Source: Pseudomonas brassicacearum subsp. brassicacearum (GTDB taxonomy: Bacteria; Pseudomonadota; Gammaproteobacteria; Pseudomonadales; Pseudomonadaceae). Taken from it: 64,000 bases of DNA. Below are positions 44,255 through 53,800 of the stretch, piece by piece. A model generated the notes under the pieces. It ran no database searches. It was not told the DNA's origin and saw only the letters and a program-made list of their open reading frames with translations. A program made the translations under genes and the position numbers. How positions within the stretch are numbered: position 1 is the first letter of the stretch; every line of letters begins with the position of its first letter. Location: assembly GCF_008801605.1 (NCBI RefSeq), contig NZ_VZPJ01000009.1:1-64000 (forward strand), given 5' to 3'.

Positions 44255-45484
44255 TCACAGGTCCGGGGCAATCGGCAGATCGATACTGCCGTCGAGGTGT
44301 TTGATGGGGCCGTTGGCGTTGGGGTTGATGTCGAACTCGAAGATTTCGGTGGGTAACCAGAGGGTCGCGCAGGCGTTGGGGATGTCGACCACGCCGCTGA
44401 TATGCCCTTGCACCGGCGCAGAGCCCAACAGTGCATAGCCTTGGGCGGGCGAATAACCAAACTTGGTCAAGTAGTTGATCGCATTCAGACAGGCCTGGCG
44501 ATACGCGATATTGACGTCCAGGTAGTGCTGTTTTCCGGCTTCATCCACCGAGATACCTTCAAAGATCAGGTAGTTCTGGTAGGTCGGGATAATCGGGCTG
44601 GGTTTGAACACCGGGTTCTTGATCCCGTACTTGGCCATGCCGCCCTTGATCAGCTCGACTTTCATATGCACCCAGCCGGCCATCTCGATAGCACCGCAAA
44701 AGGTGATCTCGCCGTCGCCCTGACTGAAGTGCAGATCCCCCACCGACAACCCGGCGCCTTTGACGTACACCGGGAAGAAAATCTTCGAGCCCCGGGACAG
44801 GTCCTTGATATCGCAGTTACCGCCATGTTCGCGCGGTGGCACGGTGCGTGCGCCGGTGGCCGCAGCATCATCCCGGGCCTGGCCCTTGAGCTTGCCCATG
44901 TGCGCGGTGGCGGCCAGCGGCGCGTTGGCCAAGGGCGGCACGCGGGTCGGGTGGGTGTCGATCAGCTCCTGCTCGCGGCGGTTCCAGTCGCCGAGCATTA
45001 CCGGGTCGGGCAGGCAACCGATCAATCCGGGGTGGATCAGGCCGGCAAAGTTGACCCCGGGAATGTGCCGCGAGCTGGTGAACATGCCTTTGAAATCCCA
45101 GATGGCTTTCTGTGCGCTGGGAAAGTGATCCGTGAGGAATCCGCCACCGTTCTGCCGCGAGAAGAAACCGTTGAAACCCCACATCGATTCGGCCTTGGCG
45201 CCGATGTCCAGCAGGTCGACCACCAGCAGATCCCCCGGCTCGGCGCCATGCACGCCCACCGGACCGGACAGGTAGTGCACGGTGGACAGGTCGACGTCAC
45301 GCACATCCGAGGCGTCGTCGTTGTTCTTGATCGCGCCGGCGGTCCAGTCATAGGTCTCGAGAATAAAATCATCCCCCGGCTTGACCCAGCAGGCCATGGG
45401 AATGTCCGGATGCCAGCGGTTGTGGATCTGTTCGTTCTCGGTGGCGGGCTGGTTGAGGTCGACTTTGATCAAGGTATCGGTCAT
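44255..45484 (-). CDS. fmdA: Formamidase (acetamidase/formamidase family)
   Basis: 409 residues from ATG 45484, with AGGAG seven bases upstream. It carries the family pattern HNRWHPDIPMACWVKPGDDF near the start, GVHGAEPGDLLVVDLLDIG, ARTVPPREHGGNCDIKDLSRGS, LSVGDLHFSQGDGEI and a C-terminal ACATLWLPTEIFEFD. It cleaves formamide and related amides to ammonia plus acid. As the first enzyme gene after urtABCDE, it matches the transporter's likely substrates. Confidence 0.93.
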   Translation of the reverse strand: MTDTLIKVDLNQPATENEQIHNRWHPDIPMACWVKPGDDFILETYDWTAGAIKNNDDASDVRDVDLSTVHYLSGPVGVHGAEPGDLLVVDLLDIGAKAESMWGFNGFFSRQNGGGFLTDHFPSAQKAIWDFKGMFTSSRHIPGVNFAGLIHPGLIGCLPDPVMLGDWNRREQELIDTHPTRVPPLANAPLAATAHMGKLKGQARDDAAATGARTVPPREHGGNCDIKDLSRGSKIFFPVYVKGAGLSVGDLHFSQGDGEITFCGAIEMAGWVHMKVELIKGGMAKYGIKNPVFKPSPIIPTYQNYLIFEGISVDEAGKQHYLDVNIAYRQACLNAINYLTKFGYSPAQGYALLGSAPVQGHISGVVDIPNACATLWLPTEIFEFDINPNANGPIKHLDGSIDLPIAPDL

Positions 45485-45570
45485 GGCGAAGCTCCTGAAC
45501 ATTAGGGATGTACCGCGTTGGAACCAGTCTCGAATGGCGGCACGAATCGGCCAATACGTTGGATGACGTA

Positions 45571-45607
45571 CCCCTTTGAGCTGGCTTTCCAGCTGCTACA
45601 AAAGGGG
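45571..45607 (-). other. Two-tier hairpin in the gap between urtE and fmdA
   Basis: CCCCTTT (45571-45577) pairs with AAAGGGG (45601-45607), and inside it AGCTGG (45579-45584) pairs with CCAGCT (45589-45594) round a CTTT loop. It sits in the 150-base gap between transporter and enzyme genes of one operon, so it could set their relative mRNA levels by processing or partial termination. A TGACGTA copy lies directly beside it at 45564-45570. Confidence 0.5.
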
Positions 45608-45637
45608 CCTATAAACCATCGCGCCGCCCGATCGCGC

Positions 45638-46327
45638 CTACACGGAGAGGTAGCGACTGATGGTGGCTTCGTCGACCTTGTCGCGGGTCTCCTCAATCAC
45701 GAAGCGACCCTTCTCGATCACCAGGAAGCGGTCGGCGATTTCCAGGGTGAATGACAGCACCTGCTCGGAGACCACAATGGTCAGGTCGCGCAGGTGGCGG
45801 ATCTCTTTCAAAGTGCGGGCGATGTCCTTGATGATCGACGGCTGGATGCCCTCAGTGGGTTCATCGAGCAACAACACCTTGGGATTGGTCGCCAGCGCCC
45901 GGGCAATGGCCAGTTGCTGCTGTTGCCCGCCTGAAAGGTTGCCACCCTTGCGCGAGCGCATGTCGTGGAGTACCGGAAACAACGCATAAAGGTCTTCGGG
46001 CACCTGGCCCCGGGCCGATGCCGGCAGGCCGGTCTGAATGTTTTCCAACACCGTCATGCTGGGGAAAATCATCCGTCCCTGAGGTACATAGGCGATGCCG
46101 TGCTCCACCCGCTCGTGGGTTTCCAGGTTCGAGACTTCCTGACCATCGACGCAGACCTGCCCCCGCCACTGCGGAAGGATGCCCATCAAGCTCTTGAACA
46201 GCGTGGTCTTGCCCATACCGTTGCGTCCCATCACGGCGACGATTTCGCGTTTGGCCACGGCCAGGTCGAGGTCGTGGAGGATCTGGCTCTGGCCGTAACC
46301 ACAGGACAGCTTGTCTACGTTGAACAT
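45638..46327 (-). CDS. urtE: Urea/amide ABC transporter ATPase UrtE
   Basis: 229 residues of a branched-chain-type ABC ATPase: Walker A GRNGMGKTT, signature LSGGQQQQLAIARAL, Walker B VLLLDEPTEGIQ, switch region VSEQ in place of the usual His motif. It begins MFNVDKLSCGYGQSQIL, typical of UrtE. It powers uptake with UrtD through the UrtB/UrtC channel. It starts ten bases after urtD. Confidence 0.93.
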   Translation of the reverse strand: MFNVDKLSCGYGQSQILHDLDLAVAKREIVAVMGRNGMGKTTLFKSLMGILPQWRGQVCVDGQEVSNLETHERVEHGIAYVPQGRMIFPSMTVLENIQTGLPASARGQVPEDLYALFPVLHDMRSRKGGNLSGGQQQQLAIARALATNPKVLLLDEPTEGIQPSIIKDIARTLKEIRHLRDLTIVVSEQVLSFTLEIADRFLVIEKGRFVIEETRDKVDEATISRYLSV

Positions 46328-46337
46328 GCCTGCTTCC

Positions 46338-47096
46338 TCAATGGCCTAAATAGACTTCGATGACTTTCGGGTTGTTCTGCACCGACTCCATGCTGCCCTC
46401 GGCCAGGACCTTGCCCTGATGCAGCACCGTGACCTTATGGGCGATGCTCTTGACGAATTCCATGTCGTGTTCGATCACCAGCACCGAGCGTCCCTGGCTG
46501 ATGCGCTTGAGCAGTTCCGCAGTCTGTACGCGCTCGTTGACGCTCATCCCTGCGACCGGTTCATCGAGCATCAACAGGTCAGGGTTCTGCATCAGCAGCA
46601 TGCCGATCTCCAGCCACTGCTTCTGGCCGTGGGACAGCAGGTCGGCCTGTTGCTGCAACAGCTCGCCGAGAAAGATCTCCCGCGCCACCTCTTCAACCCG
46701 GGCAATCACTGCGGCACTGCGTTTGAAAAACAACGCGCCAAACACCTTGCGCCCCGCCGGGTAGGACATCTCCAGGTTCTCGAACACCGTGAGGTTTTCG
46801 TAGATCGACGGGTTCTGGAATTTGCGCCCGACGCCGGCACGGACGATGTTGTACTCGCGCATCTTGGTCAGTTCCTTTCCATCGAACTGGATGCTGCCGC
46901 TGGTGGCGCGGGTCTTGCCACAGATCAGGTCGAGTACCGTGGTCTTGCCTGCGCCGTTGGGCCCGATCACCACCCGCACTTCATTGCGGTCGATGTACAG
47001 GTTGAGGTTGTCCACGGCCTTGAAACCGTCGAAGGACACCGTCAGCCCCTCGATAACCAGCACCGGCTTGTTCATTTGAAAACCCACGGCGGTCAT
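46338..47096 (-). CDS. urtD: Urea/amide ABC transporter ATPase UrtD
   Basis: 252 residues: Walker A GPNGAGKTTVLDLI, signature LSHGQKQWLEIGMLL with Lys/Trp after Gln as in UrtD, Walker B LLMLDEPVAGMS and switch His in VIEHDMEFV. The start overlaps the urtC stop by four bases. It is the partner ATPase of UrtE. Confidence 0.93.
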   Translation of the reverse strand: MTAVGFQMNKPVLVIEGLTVSFDGFKAVDNLNLYIDRNEVRVVIGPNGAGKTTVLDLICGKTRATSGSIQFDGKELTKMREYNIVRAGVGRKFQNPSIYENLTVFENLEMSYPAGRKVFGALFFKRSAAVIARVEEVAREIFLGELLQQQADLLSHGQKQWLEIGMLLMQNPDLLMLDEPVAGMSVNERVQTAELLKRISQGRSVLVIEHDMEFVKSIAHKVTVLHQGKVLAEGSMESVQNNPKVIEVYLGH

Positions 47097-48280
47097 GGCT
47101 GCGTCTCCAGCGAAGGACGTTCAGGAGCCGGGGTCGGCGGCGCAGTGCGCGACGTCTCCGGCAGGGGCGCGGCAACGGCGGCTTGCTGCGGGGTACGCCG
47201 TAATAAACGGCCAAGGGTCTGGCGGCCATGGCTGTCCCAGAGTCCGGCCAAGCCATTGGGAAAGTACATGACCACGGCAATGAACAGCCCGCCCATCAGG
47301 TACAGCCATAGCTCGGGGAAGGACTCGGAGAAATAGGTCTTGCCGTAGTTCACCAGCAAGGCCCCATACACCGCGCCGAGCAGCGACATGCGCCCGCCGA
47401 CGGCGGCAAAGATCACCATCTCGATGGACGGCACGATGCCGACGAACGAAGGCGACATGAAGCCCACCTGCAAGGCGAACATGGCGCCGCCAATGGCCGA
47501 GAAGGCAGCGGCGATGCAGAACACGAAAATCTTGAAACTGGCCACGTCATAACCGGAGAAGCGCACCCGCTCCTCTTTGTCGCGCATCGCCATCAGCAGC
47601 CGCCCGAGCTTCGACGCGAGGACGAAACGGCCGATGAAAATGCAGCCGAACAGCAAAGCCGCGTTAATGAAGTACAAAAGCAACTTGGCGCTGTCGCTGC
47701 GCAGGTCCCAGCCGAGCAGCGTCTTGAGATCGGTGATGCCGTTGACCCCGCCGGTCAGGCCCTGCTGGCCGACGATCAGCACCGTGAGAATCAGCGCGAT
47801 GGCCTGGCTGACGATGGAGAAATAAACATCCCCCACCCGCCGCTTGAACAGCGCCATGCCAATGATGAAGGCCAGCACTACCGGCACCAGGATCACCGCC
47901 AACAGGGTGAAGCTGAAACTGTGGAACGGCACCCAGAGCCACGGCAGTTCGGTGATCTGGTTCCAATCCATGAAATCCGGAATGCCCGGCGTCGACTGGA
48001 TTTTGGTGCTCTGCGGGTCGGAGGCTTCGAGCTTGAGGAACATCGCCATGCAGTAGCCGCCGACGCCGAAGAACACCCCCTGCCCGAGGCTGAGAATGCC
48101 GCCATAGCCCCAACACAACACCAGGCCGACAGCGACGAAGGCATAGGTCAGGTACTTGCCCACCATGTTCAGGCGAAAGGCATCCAGGGTCAGCGGGAAG
48201 ACCACGAAAATCAGCAGCGCCAACAGGCCCACGCCCAACAGGTTCTGCTTGCCCGCCAGCATCTTGTCTAAAAGCTTCAT
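47093..48280 (-). CDS. urtC: Urea/amide ABC transporter permease UrtC
   Basis: 395 residues of a LivM-type permease with about ten membrane helices (LALLIFVVFPLTLDAF, YAFVAVGLVLCWGYGGILSLGQGVFFG, SFTLLAVILVPVVLAFIIG, and others), and the conserved loop GLTGGVNGITDL. A Pro/Ala-rich C-terminal tail (~60 residues) is longer than the core family needs. It pairs with UrtB to form the channel. Confidence 0.93.
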   Translation of the reverse strand: MKLLDKMLAGKQNLLGVGLLALLIFVVFPLTLDAFRLNMVGKYLTYAFVAVGLVLCWGYGGILSLGQGVFFGVGGYCMAMFLKLEASDPQSTKIQSTPGIPDFMDWNQITELPWLWVPFHSFSFTLLAVILVPVVLAFIIGMALFKRRVGDVYFSIVSQAIALILTVLIVGQQGLTGGVNGITDLKTLLGWDLRSDSAKLLLYFINAALLFGCIFIGRFVLASKLGRLLMAMRDKEERVRFSGYDVASFKIFVFCIAAAFSAIGGAMFALQVGFMSPSFVGIVPSIEMVIFAAVGGRMSLLGAVYGALLVNYGKTYFSESFPELWLYLMGGLFIAVVMYFPNGLAGLWDSHGRQTLGRLLRRTPQQAAVAAPLPETSRTAPPTPAPERPSLETQP

Positions 48281-48290
48281 TGGCTCGCCT

Positions 48291-49208
48291 CTACTTGCGC
48301 ACTTTGATGGAGAACAACCCTTGAGGGCGCAACATCAGGATCAGGATGACCCCGGACAGGGTCAGTACCTTGGCCATCGAACCACTGAGGAAAAACTCCG
48401 AGATCGATTGGGTCTGGGCAATGACGAACGCCGACGCAATAGTGCCGAACAGGCTTTGTGCGCCGCCGAAGACCACCACCAGGAAGGTGTCGACTATGTA
48501 CTGCGAGCCCGCGGTGGGCCCGGTTGAGCCAATGGTGGTAAAGGCCGCGCCGGCCACCCCCGCGACACCGCAACCGAGGGCAAAGGTCATGCGATCGACC
48601 TTGCGCGTATTGATGCCCACGGCACGGCTCATCAACCGGTTCTGTACCGTAGCCCGTACTTGCAGACCCCAGCGCGAGCGGTAGAGCAAGAGAAAAATGG
48701 CCCCGGTGAGCAGCAGGGTCAGGGCCATCATGAACAGACCGTTGCGCGGAATCTCGATGGACTCGGTGAAGTTGAACGAGCCCATCAGCCACTCCGGCGG
48801 CGTGGCGCTGACTTCACGGGCGCCGAACACCGAACGGAAGGTCTGTTGCATCACCAGGGACAGCCCCCACGTCGCCAGCAGCGTGTCCAGCGGACGTTTG
48901 TAGAGCCGACTGATCATCGCCCACTCCACCAGCCAGCCAATGGCCCCGGCCACCAGAAACGACAGGGCGATGGCGATGAAAAAGTAATAGGGTTGAAACC
49001 ACGGGGTGAAATGGCTGGTCAGGCTCGAACAGACATAGGTGGTGTAGGCGCCGATCGTGAGGAACTCGCCGTGGGCCATGTTGATGACCCCCATCTGGCC
49101 GAAAATGATCGCCAGCCCCAATGCCATCAACAGCAGCACGCAGAACACGGACAAGCCGTTGAACCCCTGCATCGCCGCGATGGCACCAAATTCCGATAGC
49201 CATTCCAT
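48291..49208 (-). CDS. urtB: Urea/amide ABC transporter permease UrtB
   Basis: 305 residues from ATG 49208, placed by AGGAG about ten bases upstream; the open frame continues to 49262. LivH-type permease with eight membrane helices and the family loop GQMGVINMAHGEFLTIGAYTTYV, then VRATVQNRLMSRAVGINTRKVDRMTFALGCGVAGVAG. It is separated from urtA by a short gap with a REP-like element. Confidence 0.93.
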   Translation of the reverse strand: MEWLSEFGAIAAMQGFNGLSVFCVLLLMALGLAIIFGQMGVINMAHGEFLTIGAYTTYVCSSLTSHFTPWFQPYYFFIAIALSFLVAGAIGWLVEWAMISRLYKRPLDTLLATWGLSLVMQQTFRSVFGAREVSATPPEWLMGSFNFTESIEIPRNGLFMMALTLLLTGAIFLLLYRSRWGLQVRATVQNRLMSRAVGINTRKVDRMTFALGCGVAGVAGAAFTTIGSTGPTAGSQYIVDTFLVVVFGGAQSLFGTIASAFVIAQTQSISEFFLSGSMAKVLTLSGVILILMLRPQGLFSIKVRK

Positions 49209-49288
49209 GATGATGGACTCCTGCTTGGAGGGAGGATGTGGAAACCGTTGGGGCCCCATCACCAGCCAGCCATCTCCTACACAACGCC

Positions 49289-49321
49289 CGTAGGAGCTGG
49301 TTTGCCAGGGATGACGCCAGC
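49289..49321. repeat. REP-like element between urtA and urtB
   Basis: GTAGGAGCTGG-TTTGCCAG-GATG-like sequence resembling the common pseudomonad REP unit (GTAGGAGCTGGCTTGCCAGC). It lies inside the operon, between the binding-protein and permease genes, where REP stems often protect the upstream mRNA so that the binding protein is made in excess. Confidence 0.5.
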
Positions 49322-49323
49322 CC

Positions 49324-50568
49324 TTACTGGTAGCCTTTAGGGAAAGGATTCGGTTCGATCAGATCAGACTCGTAAACCACCTTGAACTGACCATCGGGCT
49401 GTACTTCACCGATGCGGGTCTTGCTCCACAGGTGATGGTTTTCATGCACTTTGACGTAGCCTTCAGGCGCGGTTTTCAGCTCGATGCCCGGCGAGGCTGC
49501 AACCACTTTGTCGACATCGAAACTGCCGGCTTTTTCCACCGCAGCCTTCCACAACCATGGGCCCAGATACGCGGCCTGGGTCACGTCGCCGATCACCGAA
49601 TCCTTGCCATACTTGGCCTTGAAGGCGTCGACGAAGGCCTTGTTGTTGGGGTTGTCCAGGCTCTGGAAGTACTTCATCGAGGCATAAAAACCGGCCATGT
49701 TCTCGCCGCCGATGCCCAGCAATTCATCTTCGGTGACCGAGAGCGTGAGCAAGGTCTGCTTGGCCGAATTGACGCCCGCCGCATTGAGTTGTTTGTAGAA
49801 AGCCACGTTGGAGCCACCCACCACTGCGGCGAACACCACGTCGGGTTTCTTCAGCTTGACCTTGTTGATCAGCGAACCGAACTGGGTGTTGCCCAAGGGG
49901 TAGTAGTCTTCGCCGACCACGGTACCGTGCAGCACGTTCTCAATGTGCTTGCGGGCGATCTTCATCGAGGTGCGTGGCCAGATGTAATCCGAACCCACCA
50001 GGTAGAAGGTCTTGGCGCCCTTGGTCTTGGCGATCCAGTCGAGGCTGGCGAGGATCTGCTGGGTGGCTTCCTGGCCCGTGTAGATCACGTTCTTCGACTG
50101 CTCCAGCCCCTCGTAGAAAGTCGGGTAGTACAGCAGACCGTTTTCCTTCTCGAAGATCGGCAGCACAGCCTTGCGCGAGGCCGAGGTCCAGCAGCCGAAC
50201 ACCGTGGCCACCTTGTCGTTGACCAGGAGCTTCTTGGCCTTCTCGGCGAAGGTCGGCCAGTCGGAGGCGCCGTCTTCCTGGATCACCTTGATCTGCCGAC
50301 CGAGGATGCCGCCTGAAGCGTTGATCTGCTCGATGGCCAAGCGTTCGGCCTGGATCGAACCGGTCTCGGAAATCGCCATGGTGCCGGTGGCCGAGTGCAA
50401 CTGGCCGACCGTGACTTCAGTGGCGGTCACCGCCAGGCCGGTGCTGTTGGCCTCGTCCGCCCATACACCCTGGCTGAACACACTGGCAGCCAGTAACGAC
50501 AGGGCCGCCGCCCCTAGCGCCAAGCGGCGCGGCAACAGGCCTTTAGTCCGGATCAATGGTGGTTGCAT
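49324..50568 (-). CDS. urtA: Urea/amide ABC transporter substrate-binding protein UrtA
   Basis: 414 residues. A long signal peptide (LLPRRLALGAAALSLLAASVFSQGVWA) with an RR that may be Tat-like is followed by the Leu/Ile/Val-type periplasmic binding fold (VGQLHSATGTMAISETGSIQAERLAIEQINASGGILGR; VFGCWTSASRKAVLP; LVGSDYIWPRTSMK). UrtA/FmdD-type proteins bind urea or short-chain amides. It is the first gene of the operon. Given the downstream enzymes, amides are the more likely ligands here. Confidence 0.93.
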   Translation of the reverse strand: MQPPLIRTKGLLPRRLALGAAALSLLAASVFSQGVWADEANSTGLAVTATEVTVGQLHSATGTMAISETGSIQAERLAIEQINASGGILGRQIKVIQEDGASDWPTFAEKAKKLLVNDKVATVFGCWTSASRKAVLPIFEKENGLLYYPTFYEGLEQSKNVIYTGQEATQQILASLDWIAKTKGAKTFYLVGSDYIWPRTSMKIARKHIENVLHGTVVGEDYYPLGNTQFGSLINKVKLKKPDVVFAAVVGGSNVAFYKQLNAAGVNSAKQTLLTLSVTEDELLGIGGENMAGFYASMKYFQSLDNPNNKAFVDAFKAKYGKDSVIGDVTQAAYLGPWLWKAAVEKAGSFDVDKVVAASPGIELKTAPEGYVKVHENHHLWSKTRIGEVQPDGQFKVVYESDLIEPNPFPKGYQ

Positions 50569-50888
50569 GCTGCTACTCCTCTGCGGTGACGCTGGTGGTA
50601 CGCCCTATGGCGGCCAGCAACGGTGGTGGTATCAGCATGGAGGGGCGTCTCGACGACGGGTATACGCAGCCTGACGTAAGCGCATACGTCATTTGACGTA
50701 GGGAAAAATGCACCAAGGCGGCGCAGGCTATTGCTCCAGGTCCCGACCGACCGGCACTGCGCGGACGCGCGCGCAGGCACCAGCTGGCGCGGCAAGACGC
50801 CGTGGTGCAGGGCATGAAAATTGCTCGGCTATCCGCCACGGGCACACCCGCCAGGCACGGAGCGCCTTGACCCCAGGAGTCTTTCACC
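50569..50888. promoter_or_regulatory. Divergent control region between the urt operon and its sensor kinase gene
   Basis: 320 gene-free bases serve both units. At 50672-50691 is an inverted repeat TGACGTA-N6-TACGTCA, and a third copy TGACGTA lies at 50694-50700, so the two direct copies start 22 bases apart, two helical turns. This is about 105 bases upstream of urtA and 190 upstream of the kinase. A LuxR-type regulator encoded next door is the natural binder. No clear RpoN box was found. Confidence 0.6.
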
Positions 50889-53800
50889 GTGCTTCCACCT
50901 GGCACCCAGCGCATCGCCAAGATCCGTCGCGACTACAACAGCTGGGTCGCCGACGAAACCATGGAAGACTACGCCCTGCGTTACACACCAAAGTCCTTTC
51001 GCAAGTGGTCGGAACTGCGCATCGCCAACACCGCCCTGGGTGCGGTGTCGTTCCTGGCCCTGGAGGCGATTGGCGGGGTGCTGGCCCTGAGCTACGGCTT
51101 CACCAACACCTTCTGGGCGATCCTCGCCGTGAGCCTGATCATCTTCCTCACCGGCCTGCCCGTCAGCTACTACGCAGCCCGCTACGGCGTCGATATGGAT
51201 CTGTTGACCCGCGGTGCCGGCTTCGGCTACATCGGCTCGACCATCACCTCGCTGATCTACGCCAGCTTCACCTTTCTGTTCTTCGCCCTGGAAGCAGCGA
51301 TCATGGCCCTGGCCTTGGAGCTGTACTTCCATATCCCATTGGCCTTTGCCTATGTGATCTGCTCTGTGCTGGTGATCCCCCTGGTGGCCTATGGGGTGAC
51401 CCTGATCAGCCGCCTGCAACTCTGGACCCAACCGTTGTGGCTGGCGCTGCTGGTGCTGCCCTACCTGTTTGTACTGCTGAAAAACCCCGAGGCCTTCAGC
51501 GACTGGACCAGTTTTCAGGGCCGTGATACCGGCGGCGGCGATTTCAATCTGCTGGCGTTTTGCGCGGCCTGTACCGTGGCCCTGTCCCTGGTGACGCAGA
51601 TCGGCGAACAGGTCGACTACCTGCGCTTCCTGCCGGAAAAAACCGCGGCCAACCGCAAGCGCTGGTGGGCCGCCCTACTCTGCGCCGGCCCCGGCTGGAT
51701 CCTGCCCGGCGCCCTGAAAATGTTCGCTGGCGCCTTCCTGGCGTTTCTCGCCCTGCAACACGAGATCCCCATCGAGCGCGCTACGGAACCGACCCAGATG
51801 TACCTGGTGGCCTTCGGTTATGTGTTCGCCTCGCCGGAATGGGCCCTGGCGGCCATGGTGCTGTTCGTCTTCGTCTCGCAGATGAAGATCAACCTGACCA
51901 ACGCCTACGCCGGCTCCCTGGCCTGGTCGAACTTTTTCGCCCGGGTCACCCACAGTCACCCCGGCCGCGTAGTTTGGCTGGTGTTCAATGTGGCGATTGC
52001 CCTGATGCTGATGGAACTGGGGGTATTCGACGTCATCGACCAGGTGCTCGGTCTCTACGCCAACATCGCCATCGCCTGGATCGGCTCGGTGGTCGCCGAC
52101 CTGGTGATCAACAAACCCTTGGGGTTGTCACCGAAACACATCGAGTTCAAGCGCGCTCACCTCTACGACATCAACCCGGTGGGCGTCGGCTCTATGCTGA
52201 TTGCCTCGCTGCTGTCGGTCCTCGCCCACTTCGGTCTATTTGGTGCGCTGGCCCAGGCCGCCCCGCCCTTCGTCGCCCTCGGCACCTCGCTGGTCATGAC
52301 CCCGCTGCTGGCCTGGGCCACCCGCAGCCGCTATTACATCGCCCGCACCAGCGATCCGCTACTGCTGCAACCGGTGGCACCGAGCACGCAGATCACCTGC
52401 GGCCTGTGCAGCAACCCGTTCGAAACCGCCGACATGGCTTTCTGTCCGGCCTACAGCACGCCCATCTGCTCACTTTGCTGTTCGCTGGACGCGCGTTGCG
52501 GCGATCGCTGCAAACCCCACGGGCGTCTGTCGGCGCAGTTCGAAGCGCTGTTGCATTGGTTGCTGCCCAATGCAACGGTGCCACGCCTGCACACCCGGCT
52601 AGTGCATTACTTGGGCCTGCTGCTCGCACTGATCCTGATGCTCAGCGGCGCTCTGGCGCTGATCTATGGCCAGGCCTCCCAGGGGCTGCCCCACTCGCCG
52701 CAAGCCCAGGCGACGCTGTACCAGGCATTTTTCAAGGCCTTCCTGACGCTCTCGGTACTGGCGGCCATTCTCGCCTGGTGGGTGGTTCTGACGCGGGAAA
52801 GCCGCCACGTGGCCCAGGAAGAGTCGGACCGCCAGACCCAACTGCTGATGCAGGAAATCGAAGCCCACCGCTTGACCGACCAGGCCCTGCAAGATGCCAA
52901 GGAGGCTTCCGAGGCGGCCAACGCGGCCAAGAGTCGCTACGTCACCGGACTGTCCCACGAACTGCGTACGCCGTTGAACAGCATCCTCGGTTTTACCCAG
53001 ATCCTGCAGCGCGACGCGGCCATGCCGGAGCAGCATCAGGATGCCCTGGCGACCATCCTGCGCAGCGGCTCGCACCTGCTGTCGCTGATCGACGGCCTGC
53101 TCGATGTGGCCAAGATCGAGGCCGGCAAACTGCGCCTGGAAGCGACGGAAATCCCCTTCCCGGAACTGATCCACGATCTGGAGCTGATGTTTACCCCACA
53201 AGCCCGGGACAAAGGGTTGCGCTTTCGCCTGGAGCTGATCGGCAAGATGCCGGCGGTGGTGCGAGGCGACGAAAAGCGCGTCCGGCAGATCCTCATCAAT
53301 CTGTTGGGCAATGCGGTCAACTTCACCGACAGCGGCGAGGTCTGCCTGCGGGTCAGTTACATGCGCGAGACGGCAACCTTCGACATCATCGACACGGGTA
53401 TCGGCATCGACCCCGAGCACATCGAGCGAATCTTCCAGCCTTTCGAACGCGGTGATCTGATGCGCCAGGACAAGGGCGTTGGCCTGGGCCTGACCATTAC
53501 TCGCATGCTCACCTCGTTGATGGGCGGCGAGTTGCAGGTCAAGAGTCAGCAGGACAAGGGCACCTGTTTCCAGGTGCGCCTGTTTCTCTCGCAAGTACGG
53601 GTGCCGCAGGCGGTGATCCATGTCGAACACGACATCATCGGCTACCAGGGGCCGCGGCGTCTGGTGCTGGTAGTGGACGACCATGTGGACCATCGCAAGG
53701 TCCTCAGCGGCATGCTCACGCCCCTGGGCTTTGAAGTGGTCCAGGCCAGCAACGGCCAGGAAGCGATTCGCCAGGTCGCCCTGCTGGGGCCGGACCTGAT

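Noticed and set aside
44402..45505. Plus-strand open frame of 367 codons
   Set aside because: Antisense to fmdA; no recognisable domain.
50569..50888. RpoN-type (-24/-12) promoter before urtA
   Set aside because: The best match near 50630 deviates at three of the key bases, so I do not call it.
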